This document shows, in pieces, positions 55,731 to 64,000 of a stretch of 64,000 bases of DNA (positions are counted from its first letter, which is position 1; each line of letters starts with the position of its first letter). Source of the DNA: Dipteronia dyeriana (taxonomy: Eukaryota > Streptophyta > Magnoliopsida > Sapindales > Sapindaceae). The notes under the pieces were generated by a model, which was not told where the DNA came from, did not search any database, and saw only the letters and a program-made list of their open reading frames with translations. The stretch lies in contig CM065297.1 of assembly GCA_032871835.1 (NCBI GenBank), positions 2,668,501 through 2,732,500 of the forward strand, in the 5' to 3' direction. A program made the position numbers and the translations under genes.

Positions 55731-56307
55731 ATGTCTATAACACCGTACAACCTCATGATGACCCCATGGTGGTCACAGTACATATTGTCAACTGCATGGT
55801 CCGTCGCGTACTTGTTGACACAGGCAGCAACATCGACATCCTCTTTAAAGATAAATTAGAAAAACTGAATTTGAAACAATGGTGTTACAATAGCTGCACC
55901 ACCCCGCTGTATGGATTCACAGGGGACTCGATCATGCCTGAGGGATCAAGATCCTCTCAGTAATTGTTGGAACATCACCCATCCAGTAAAATGTTATGAC
56001 GGACTTCGTGGTGGTAGATACCCCATCAGTCTATAATGCGATACTAGGAAGACCTTTCCTGTCATCCCTGAATGGGGTCCTATCCATTTACCACAATGTC
56101 CTAAAGTTGCCAGTAGGAGACAAGATGGGGGAGGTATGGAGTGACCAGCAAGCAGCCAGGAGTTGCTATGTAGTGTCTGCTAACACAACAACTCTAGCAA
56201 AGCAACTTGCACAGGTAACAACGATCCAGGATGGGGCAACACCTGGATTGACCTTGGATGATGTAGAACCCACAAATCACCCCCAGAGGATGACCCCATG
56301 GTGCTAG
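55731..56307 (+). pseudogene. pol: Aspartic protease, element E2
   Basis: Continues the Tat element after the copia insertion: 55,766-55,963 reads VVTVHIVNCMVRRVLVDTGS.. with an intact DTG active site at about 55,815 and IDILFKD. The frame then changes near 55,950. 55,996-56,307 carries MTDFVVVDTPSVYNAILGRP, the flap/C-terminal block, and continues to the PR-RT linker. Confidence 0.85.
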
Positions 56308-57388
56308 ACTAAAAAGAGCAGAGGCGGGAATGGGCCAGCAGTCATCCTGTGGATAAGCTAGAAGAGATTCCCATCCGGATGGGCGATCCCTGAAAAAGGT
56401 AGTCAAAGTCGGAGCCACCCTTGAACCAAGAGTGTAGGAGGGTTTGATCGATCTCCTTAAAGAATTCAATGACATCTTTGCTTGAAGTCATGATGAGATG
56501 CTCGGGATTCCGATGTCTTTGGCTGCTCACCGATTGACAGTGGATCAGACCTTCAAGCCCGTCAAACAAAAAAGGTGTCACTTTAACGCCGAAAGAAATG
56601 CTGTGGTTCAGGAAGAAGTGAACAAATTGATTAAAGAGGGCTTCATCAGAGAGGCACGCTACCCCGAATAGATCGCCAACATGGTCATGGTCATGAAGGC
56701 AAATAGAAAGTGGCATATGTGCATCGATTACACCGACCTCTACCGGGCATGTCCAAAATACAGTTTCCCTCTACCAAAAATCGATCAGTTGGTTGACTTT
56801 ACATCTGGAAACAAGCTTCCGAGCTTTATGGATACATTCTCAGGATACAACCAGATTATGATGCACCATGCCAACCAAGAAAAGACCAACTTCATCACCG
56901 GACGTGGTATGTATTGCTACAAGGTGATACCGTTCGAGCTTAAGAATACGGGAGCTACATATCAACGGTTGGTCAATTGGTTGTTCAAGCCCGAAATTGG
57001 AAAATCAATGGAGGTGTAGATCGATAACATGATCACCAAGTCATCAACCGTTAAAGGCCTTCAGGACGACCTTCGCAGAACTTTCATGATCCTAAAGGAA
57101 AACCAGATGAGATTGAACCCCTCCAAATGCACCTTTGGGGTGACAGTGGGGAAGTTTCTAAGCTTGATGGTTCATGAGAGAGGCATAGAGGCTAACCGAG
57201 AAAAGATCAAGGCTATCCTAGACCTAAAGTCCCCCACATCACTTAAACAGGTTCAAGTCTTGACCGGGCAGGTAGCAGCGCTCAACAAGTTCATTTCTCA
57301 GTCTACTAATAAATGTCTCCCATTCTTCAAAGCCATCAAGCAGGGACGGAACATGAAATGGGACCAGAAGAGTGAGCAAGCTTTTTAA
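56308..57388 (+). pseudogene. pol: Reverse transcriptase, element E2
   Basis: REWASSHPVDKLEE-type linker, then after stops near 56,485 and 56,670 the open stretch 56,681-57,019: KWHMCIDYTDLYRACP, the LPSFMDTFSGYNQI block, then GATYQRLVNWLF. The catalytic box that reads YIDDM in A is stop-IDNM here (57,017-57,031), losing the Tyr and one Asp. 57,029-57,388 is the thumb (SPTSLKQVQVLTGQVAALNK). Inactive. Confidence 0.88.
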
Positions 57389-57787
57389 GCTTTGAAGAAA
57401 TATCTGTCAAGCCCTCAGTTACTAGTCAAGCCAAGTCCTGGAGAAGAGCTGTAAATCTACTTGGTCGTTTCAGAGACTGCAGTAAGTGGGGCCTTGGTCA
57501 AGGAATATGGAGATAGGGTCCAGCGGCCTATCTACTACGTAAGTCATGCTCTAACCAAACCAGAAAAGAATTATACCCTTCTAGAGAAGCTCGCTTATGC
57601 CTTGGTGACCTCGATAAGGAAGCTTTGTCCCTACTTTCAAACTCACTCAATAGTAGTAGTGACATACCAACCCCTCTGTCAATTCTTACAAAGGTCGGAT
57701 GTGTCCGAAAGATTGGTTTTATGGGAATTGGAGCTTACTTAGTTTGATTTAAGGTATAAACCCAGAACCGCAATTAAAGCTCAAGCT
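57389..57787 (+). pseudogene. pol: RNase H (Ty3-type), element E2
   Basis: 57,461-57,742 encodes VVSETAVSGALVKEYGDR, RPIYYVSHALTKPEKNYTLL and VVVTYQPLCQFLQRSDVSER, then stops where other copies read LELTQFDLRY. A TAA near 57,452 also replaces the Gln of LQIYL. In VTYQPL the Asp of VTDQPL is Tyr. Confidence 0.82.
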
Positions 57788-58291
57788 TTGGAAAACTTTA
57801 TGGTAGAGCTCTCAGTTCATCTGGGTCGAGCAACCTCCGCAGCGATAGATATAGCTCCTAAGAAGACTCTAGAGTTCGACAGCTGGTCGAAAGGTTGTAG
57901 ATCATGGATCCTCTACATGGACGGGGCATCCAGGCAAGCCGGAGGAGGAGCGGGCATAGTTCTAGTAGACCCAGAGGGGATTGAATGCTGCCACTATTTC
58001 AGATTCGAGTTTAAGGCCATCAACAATGAGGTAGAGTATGAAGCCCTCCTAGTTGGGATGACGGCAGCCACCGAGCCCGATGTTGATTACTTACAGGTAA
58101 AGAGTGACTCATTACTGATAGTCAATCAGGTTTTGGGGGATTATCAAGCAAAAAGGGATAATATGATTGCAAATTTGAAGCTAGTTCAGCTACTTAAAAA
58201 TAAGTTTAAGGGATTTAAGATCGATCAGGTCCCCCGACAACAGGATCGTCGAGCTGACGTTCTTGCTAAGATAGTTGCCAATGGTGGCTAG
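57788..58291 (+). pseudogene. pol: Archaeal-type RNase H (aRNH), element E2
   Basis: 167 open codons: WILYMDGASRQAGGGAGIVL (catalytic Asp present), AINNEVEYEALL (Glu), LQVKSDSLLIVNQV (Asp) and RRADVLAKIVANGG (Asp). All four catalytic positions look intact, but the frame is cut off from RNase H by a stop and ends at 58,289 (TAG). Confidence 0.87.
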
Positions 58292-59115
58292 GCCTTGCCA
58301 CAGAGAGTTCCTTTCCAAGTGATCTCAAACCAAGCATAGTAGCGGGCAAGGAGATTTATATCTTGGATCAACAACGATGCTGGATGGACCCAATAGTAGT
58401 TTATCTTCAAGAAAGAAGGCTTCCCGAGGAAGCCGACCAAGCCAGAAGAATCAAGAGGCTCTCTGTCCGATACTGCCTCTACAGGAAGGGCAGGTCCTTT
58501 CCCCTGCTTTGTTGCTTGCATCCTGATGATGCCAAATGGGCGTTAAGAGAGGTTCACTCTAGAGAATGTGGAAACAACGTTGGTGAGGAAGCACTAGCAT
58601 ATCAGGTACTCCGCATTGGGTATTACTAGCCAACAATCCATCAAGATGTTAAGAGCTTTGTGCAATCCTGTGAACCATGCCAGAAGACATCTAACTTGAG
58701 TCGTCTCCCATCGGAGCGACAGTCATCTCTCAGCTTACCTTACCCCTTTACTATGTAGGGAGTCAACCTGATCGGACCACTACCTACTGCTTCTGGACAA
58801 GCCAAGCATGCTATTGTAGTGATCGACTATTTCACGAGATGGGTCAAAGCAGAACCACTATCCTAGATATCGGAAGAGAATACGATACCGTTTATAAAAA
58901 AAAACGTAGTTTACAGGTTCGAGACCTCTCAATCATTGTATCCTACCTCAATAAGCAGTTTGATAGCGGTCGATTCAAGGACTTTTGCCAAGGCTTGGGA
59001 TCCGACCATAGATTTGCTTCAGTAGCCCACCCTCAGACTAACGGGTTAGTGGAATCCACCAATAAGACTATCAAGAAGTTGTTAAAAAAGAAGTTACAGT
59101 AGAGAAAGGGCAGAT
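58292..59115 (+). pseudogene. pol: Integrase, element E2, truncated
   Basis: 58,363-58,629 holds the zinc domain start (EVHSRECGNN, where others have GNH) and YYxP. CEPCQKT follows near 58,672. The core shows a stop just before VNLIGP (first Asp now Asn), then 58,839-59,102 in two frames with the second Asp region as SYLNKQFDSGRF and the Glu as TNGLVEST. It ends KLLKKKLQ, after which homology stops near 59,115 at the junction with element F. Confidence 0.85.
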
Positions 59116-59289
59116 GAACTTGCCTAGCTTCACTCATGATGGTTCTGATGCCCAATGATCCTTCATCGATTCTGCTGGGTAGCTCTAGGGCTTGCCCTAG
59201 GTCCCTATGAATAGCAATTTCTGGCTTTAATTCGAGCTAATTGAGTGGAAAATTTATCTTTGACCCCTAGCCAAATTTTACTATTAACA
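59116..59289 (-). repeat. 3' LTR fragment, Tat element F
   Basis: Minus-strand LTR start TGTTAATAGTAAAATTTGG at 59,289, running about 170 bases before the join with E2. Followed, on the internal side, by the leader of the antisense gene at the same spacing as in element A. Confidence 0.75.
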
Positions 59290-59623
59290 GAAGTTCTCTC
59301 TGACTTGAACACCGGAGGTAGAGTTGGGGTTGGAGTCAAATTCCTTATGTAATTGGGAAATTTTCCGTTACGAAATAATTGTTGAGAATAGCTTGGATTG
59401 GTGTGCTCTTTGAAGAAAACTGGTTGTGTTACGGCCCTCTCCATGGTTCGAGGTAACATTCCCGAGGATTTCATCGATGTCATCGTCATCCTGACCCCTA
59501 TTTAAATTCAAGTTTACTGTCGTTTCCTCACAAATTCTTTCGATTTCGAATTTTCAGATTTCCTCTCTCTTGCTACCTTCTATCGATTTTCCTTTTTCTT
59601 CAACCCCTATAACCTATCCTACC
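59290..59623 (+). promoter_or_regulatory. Upstream region of the antisense gene, element F
   Basis: Sequence between LTR and ATG. It contains CCTATTTAAA at 59,497-59,506, about 120 bases before the ATG at 59,624, matching the TATA-like box at 15,936-15,943 in element A. Confidence 0.5.
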
Positions 59624-60453
59624 ATGTCGAAGATTAGTCATGACTCCATTGACTCCCTTGTTGAAGGCACATTGGTCTTAAGTCTTGCCCACAAAAAATG
59701 GGCTCGAAGAGACCTAGGCGGGGACGACTCTCCTCCGTCCCTACAACGTCGTCGATAGAACAGGAATGTAGCCATCAAGACTGAATGTTCTAACCAACTG
59801 AACAACCCCCTGAACTTGGTTGATAAGGACTCCGACAAAGAGAATAGGATCGATATCGCTGGAAAGGACCAAGTCATGGTCGTCGATCCTTCCCTGGAGA
59901 GGCGTCCTCCATATGACTTTCGAGTCATTCCAGATTCTACAGTTGACCCAAAGTTGATTAGCCGCTTGAGGTCCAGATACGGCATTCCTGACAGCGTCTC
60001 CCTAACATTCCCTCACAGAAATTACGACATCTTTAACCCACCCAAAGGCGTGTTCCCCATCCATGTTGCTGTCTTCGAGAGCAGGGTAAGCCGTCATTTT
60101 CATCCTACCCTTCGACGGGCTCTCAACACCCTTCAGCTGGCTCCCCTCCAGTTAACACTTGGCTTCTGGAGACACCTGATTGGCTTCCTCGTGTTATGGA
60201 GGGAGCAGGGCGAGCTAAGCAAGATAACTAAAGAGCCTGAGGCAGAGGAGCTTGCTTTCCTTTTTCAAATTAGGAGCCTGATCGGGGTCCCCTGAGATCA
60301 GTTTTACGCCAAGACCAAGAACAAGTTTAATTTCATCATCCCAGGAGCTGCAAGGAATGACCTGACCTGGAAAGAAGAATGGATATTGGCTGGCAATGAA
60401 TGGGGGAGCTCGATCTTTATAGGTGGGCTTGAGTTCGCGGTTCCAACCACCTT
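59624..60453 (+). pseudogene. Antisense gene N-terminal exon, element F
   Basis: The ATG at 59,624 (MSKISHDSIDSLVEG; context ctaccATGt). One TAG at 59,757, then open to 60,295: NPLNLVDKDSDKENRIDIAG and FRVIPDSTVDPKLISRLRSR, then YGIPDSVSLTFPHRNYDIF and FESRVSRHFHPTLRRALN. These are followed by QLTLGFWRHLIGFLVLWRE and EELAFLFQIRSLIGVP. A TGA follows at exactly the codon where A also has TGA, then FYAKTKNKFNFIIPGAARN and WGSSIFIGGLEFAVPTT, where the D2 LTR cuts in at 60,454. It matches the 'putative gypsy type transposon' family (PF04195). The least damaged copy of this domain in the window; antisense to the pol of F. Confidence 0.78.
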
Positions 60454-61885
60454 TGTAAGTTCCTTAGTGTTTGATTGGCTTATTTCGTTGACAACCATAT
60501 TTTGGGATCAATATGTAAGGGTAGTTTAGGCCATCATTGCTCAAGTCCTCTTTTAAGCTTCAAAGGTAAAATCACTTGCTTAACCTTCATTGAAGAGATT
60601 TAGTGCACACACTCACTCTCATGCATGTTTTGATCACTTTGAATTTGTGCTTAATTGTCTTGTTGTGTGCCTAATTTTGTTCTCTTTTGCTTGTTTAAAT
60701 TGATTACATACTGTGATTAAAATGTCATGTCATGTTAGGCATTAGGATGCATTCCCTTCATCTCTTTTCTCTTGCATAATTTGTGTGTGTGTGTGTGTGT
60801 AAAGATCGTTAGCAGTGCGCCACTCGAGTAGCGCCAATACCAGCGTAGCATTCTAGTGGTTAATCGCTGGTGGTGCACTAGTCGTCATGCGTACCTCACC
60901 AGCCTAACTTGTCCAGTGGTTTGTCGCTAGTCGTGCGCTACTCGACCAGCGCACAATGCGTCTTTTGGACAGTTTTTATCAAAGCGACGTAGTTTCACTT
61001 TAGGCTTCATATAAATGTACCATCTTCTTCCCAACTCGGGTTTTAGAGCTTCCTAACCTATTTTTTAGAGAGAGATAAGGTTTTTTAGTGAGAGAAGCTC
61101 CAAGAAGCTCAAGCCATTTTTACTCAACCAGCCTTTAAATCCAAATCATTAAGCATCTTTCAAGCATAAGTTTCTTGTTTGTTCATAACTAGGTATTCTC
61201 TACATGCTCTAAACTTTATGGTTTCATTACTAAGACATGTATACCTAGGGTTTTAGTCTCTATTGCATATTAATTGCTTACTTGTATGTTTAATTGCTTT
61301 TATGACATGCTTGTGTATTGATTGTTGGTTGAGATGCATTAATTTGTGATAGCTAGAATTTAGGACGGTTTTACCCTTCTAGCTAATTCTTCTTGCCTTT
61401 GCATTTAGAACATTGATATCTAGGATTTGCTTTAATTGTCATTATTAATCCTAGATAAGCATGAATGTCTTGACCTAGCATTTTTGCATATTCACTTAGG
61501 TTGTCATTATCTCTTTATTGTTGATTTAGCTTGTGGCTAAGTGGTTAGTGCACAAGGTTTGTGATCCAAAATCACTATTAAGGCCCGTTGGGTAGAGTGA
61601 AAGGGTTAGTAACTGGAGGGTTACACGGGAGGTCAACCTAGGTTGTAAACTTTTACTCAATAGTGGATTTTGAGGATCAAGGGTGACGCTCTAAACAGTC
61701 CACTGGTTTCCACGTATACATTGCGTGTTTTTTATTGTTCTATGTTTGTTATCTTTTAATTGAACACTTAGTAGAATGGGGTTAAATTGATAATATTGAC
61801 TAATTCGTAAAATTGGTAATTTGTCGAATTAAAACCTATTCACCCCCCTTATAGGTTATAAACACACAATGTCTAGGGAATTTCA
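60454..61885 (+). repeat. 5' LTR of SIRE-like element D2
   Basis: 1,432 bp, TGTAAGTTCC...GAATTTCA. TATAAAT at 61,010-61,016. A GC-richer stretch at about 60,800-60,985, with imperfect palindromes around CACTCGAGTAG and repeated GCGC blocks, precedes the TATA box. A (GT)n run is at about 60,781-60,800. Confidence 0.88.
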
Positions 61886-61887
61886 AT

Positions 61888-61899
61888 TGGTATCAGAGC
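61888..61899 (+). promoter_or_regulatory. Primer-binding site (initiator Met tRNA)
   Basis: TGGTATCAGAGC, two bases after the LTR end of D2. Confidence 0.9.
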
Positions 61900-62010
61900 C
61901 GGTGCCCAGATATACTTAGGTGATCCGTGCTCTGTGTGTGTCTTGCTTGGTGTAGTTTGATTGTTTTCTTTTACATTGCATTTGCATAACATTCATCATC
62001 CTCAAACACT

Positions 62011-63963
62011 ATGAGTGGAAACGGTAATAGTCATGAGGGAGCCTCAAGCAATAGACCCCCTTTACTCAATAGCGTGAATTACGCTTCTTGGAATGGCAAG
62101 TTGGAAGCCTATCTTTGCCAAATAGATGACCGTGCTTGGATGGCTATTGAAGAATGGTATACTCCTCCAACAATGACCACTGACGATGGTGTAGAAGCTC
62201 TTAAGCCCAAGTCTAGTTAGGAGTACTCAAGAGTTTGAAGCATCCAAGTGGAACAACAAGGCTATGCATGCCATCCTTTGCACCATGGATGATAATTAAT
62301 ACAAGTTGGTCCAAAACACTAGGATTGCAATGGAGGCTTGAGACATTCTTCAAACAGCACATGAGGGAATCAAGGTAGTCAGGGACATAAAGCTTCAAGT
62401 CCTCCAAATGCAATTTGAGATGATTAGGATGGAAGAGCATGAATGCTTCAATGACTTCCAAGTGAAGTTGATGGATATTGTCAACCAAAGCCATCAACTT
62501 GGTGACCACTATTCAGATAGGAGAGTCAAGCAAAAAATTATGAGGTCACTTCCGTCAAGGTTCAAATCAAAGGTGACGGCACTTGAAGAGAATAGTGAGA
62601 ACAAGAATATAAAGCCAAGTGAAGTCATTGGAAGACTTCTAGCTTATGAGTCAAGCTGGAACACCTCACCCACACCTCCAAAGAAGAAAAAGAGCATTGC
62701 CTTGAAGACCACTAAGGTTGAAGAAGAAGAAGAGGACTCAGATGAAGAAATGGCCCTCATGGTTAAAAGATTCAAGAAATTTATGAAGTTTGAGAGGAAA
62801 GGATTTGGGTCCAAGGGAAAGGAAGTGAAAAAGAAAATTCTTTTAAGAAGATGGAAAAGTCTTAAGCAAGTGACTCTAAGAAGGGCATTCAATGCTATGA
62901 ATGCAGTGGTTTTGGTCACATTGCTCCAGATTGTGCAAATTTGAAGAAGAAGAAGAAGGGGAAGGCAATGGCGACTACTTGGAGCGATAGTGAAGACTTA
63001 GAAGAGGAAGCAAAATCTTCGGATGATAAAGATAGAGTTGCAAACTTCATTGCCTTCACAACATCTCATAATGATAAGGAAGAAATAAGTGACTCTAGTG
63101 ATGGGAGTACCTCTTCTAACTCTAGATTTGAGATTGAAGAGGAAATGGACTATGTAGACTTTATGAAGTTTTTCGAAAAGTCTAGATTGAAAAAGAAGAA
63201 GGAGATTCAAGAGTTGAAAAAGAAGAACCTAGAGTTGACTTTCAAGATTACTCACTTGAGTGAGAAAGTAAAGAGTGGAAAAGAGTTAGAAGAGAGTTTG
63301 AAGTTGGAGCTTGTGATCACTAATAAGAGTGAAGAGAATTTAGAGGTTGAGCTTAGGGAAGCGAAATAATTAGTTGCCAAGATGACATCCGGAACCGAGA
63401 GACTTGACAAGATGCTATCATGTGGGAAGAGTCCTAATGATAAAACAGGCTTAGAATATGTGGAAGGCAAGGATGCCACTTTCTTGAAGAAGACCATCTT
63501 TGTCAATAGTCAAAAGGATAAAGAGACTCAAGGTTCACACCAACAAATGAGATCGAATGAAGTTGGAGAATCATCAAAGCAAGCTTAAATGAAGGCTCAA
63601 ACAAATTCTCAAGCTAAAGCTCATCCACCAAAAACTAAAACTCATCAAACAATACCTCAACTTCCAAAGAGCTCTCGAAGTCAACAAAGGAGTTTTCACC
63701 CATAACCAAGAAGAGAAGCCAATTCGGCTCAATCATAAAGGATGTTTCAAAGAAGAGATTCTGCTCAACACCAAAGGACAACTCAAAGGAGAGAGAAGTC
63801 TTCCATGTTTGCACAAGGATATGGTATGAATTCTTACTTTACTCCCATTTGTCATTATTGTGGTGTAGAAGGTCACATAAGGCCGAATTGTTTTAAATTT
63901 ATTAAGTTGTATCGTTTTGAAAGCATGATTGAGAAGAATATGCTTAGATGAGCCAAAATGCAT
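62011..63963 (+). pseudogene. gag: Gag, SIRE-like element D2
   Basis: The ATG at 62,011 opens 69 codons (EGASSNRPPLL, NYASWNGKLEAYL, DDRAWMAIEEWYTPPT) to a TAG. A plus-one stretch at 62,408-62,944 holds the capsid end (FNDFQVKLMDIVNQ, MRSLPSRFKSKVTALEE). The first frame resumes with a CCHC knuckle, CYECSGFGHIAPDC, at 62,893-62,934. An acidic Ser-rich region and a long coiled coil (63,130-63,369) follow, then a TAA, and a second CCHC knuckle CHYCGVEGHIRPNC near 63,848. Two knuckles flanking a coiled coil repeat the layout at 6,575-8,627. At least one frameshift pair and several stops; runs on toward the window end. Confidence 0.85.
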
Positions 63964-64000
63964 GCTCCTAGGAATTTTAGAGAAAATGAACCCATGACTC

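Larger units (their letters stand above)
34736..59115 (+). mobile_element. Tat element E2, 5' LTR to integrase, split by a copia insertion
   Basis: LTR 34,736-36,100, primer site, gag to 38,137, then protease onward from 55,726 to integrase near 59,115. The 3' UTR, antisense gene and 3' LTR are missing. It lies in the antisense gene of E in the same orientation. The interruption leaves a 5-bp GGCAG duplication at 38,133-38,137 and 55,726-55,730. The rejoined sequence matches B at 21,200-21,260 on the other strand. Confidence 0.87.
60454..64000 (+). mobile_element. SIRE-like copia element D2 (right end outside window)
   Basis: LTR 60,454-61,885, primer site and gag to the window end. Same LTR family as the solo LTR at 1,285-2,176; gag related to that at 6,575. 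It is inserted in the antisense gene of Tat element F. Left flank ACCTT; the right target copy is outside the window. Confidence 0.88.

Noticed and set aside
56194..56716. Minus-strand frames of 93 and 124 codons opposite the E2 RT
   Set aside because: They are shadows of pol; the plus strand carries the RT motifs.
1..64000. Host protein-coding gene
   Set aside because: I looked for non-transposon domains on both strands and found none; all supported frames belong to retroelements.

Overview
This is a plant nuclear window made almost entirely of nested, decayed LTR retrotransposons. I see no host gene, rRNA, tRNA gene, CRISPR array or bacterial feature. The evidence for a plant is the Ty3/gypsy Tat lineage (second, archaeal-type RNase H plus an antisense extra ORF), a SIRE/Maximus-like Ty1/copia family with an env-position ORF, initiator-Met-tRNA primer sites and TG...CA LTRs with 5-bp target duplications. 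An angiosperm with a large genome is likely; I cannot name the species.

Layout. (1) 1-24,376: Tat element B (minus), running off the left edge. It carries a solo LTR (1,285-2,176, TSD AAGAT) in its 3' UTR, and a second complete-ended Tat element, A (plus, 2,392-17,440, TSD CTAGG), in its integrase tail. A has lost most of gag and its protease, where a truncated SIRE-like copia (3,953 to about 8,747) sits. (2) 24,377-25,288: AT-rich sequence with a direct repeat of about 175 bp, unexplained. (3) About 25,289-30,305: chromovirus-like Ty3 pieces, a 5' LTR-gag piece (plus) abutting an inverted pol (minus) that is split by a solo Tat LTR (28,491-29,736, TSD ACTTC). (4) 30,306-34,735: Tat element E (plus), 5' truncated. 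(5) 34,736 to about 59,115: Tat element E2 (plus), inserted in the antisense gene of E. Its protease is split by Ty1/copia element C (minus, outer ends 38,138 and 55,725, TSD GGCAG). Two bases inside the terminus of C lies a deletion derivative of the SIRE-like family (about 38,140-45,908) that keeps an intact 352-codon env-position ORF. This is a four-level nest. (6) About 59,116-60,453: end of another Tat element F (minus), with its antisense gene cut at 60,454 by a second SIRE-like family (D2, plus) that runs off the right edge.

How the parts work. In each autonomous ancestor Gag packages the RNA, protease cuts the polyprotein, RT and RNase H copy the RNA and integrase inserts the cDNA. 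Here every pol copy has stops or frameshifts, and several catalytic residues are changed: DTG to DTC, DSG to DSE, YVDD to YIYD, and aRNH Asp to Asn. No element in the window looks autonomous.

The most interesting unit is the antisense gene of the Tat family, seen in A, B, E and F. It has a conserved TATA-like box about 120-140 bp upstream of its ATG, an N-terminal domain resembling the Pfam 'putative gypsy type transposon' family, two predicted short introns, and a coiled-coil, acidic C-terminus. Next to it lies a tandem repeat of exactly 99 bp (33 codons) in the 3' UTR. The other stand-out is the open env-position ORF inside an otherwise gutted SIRE-like derivative.
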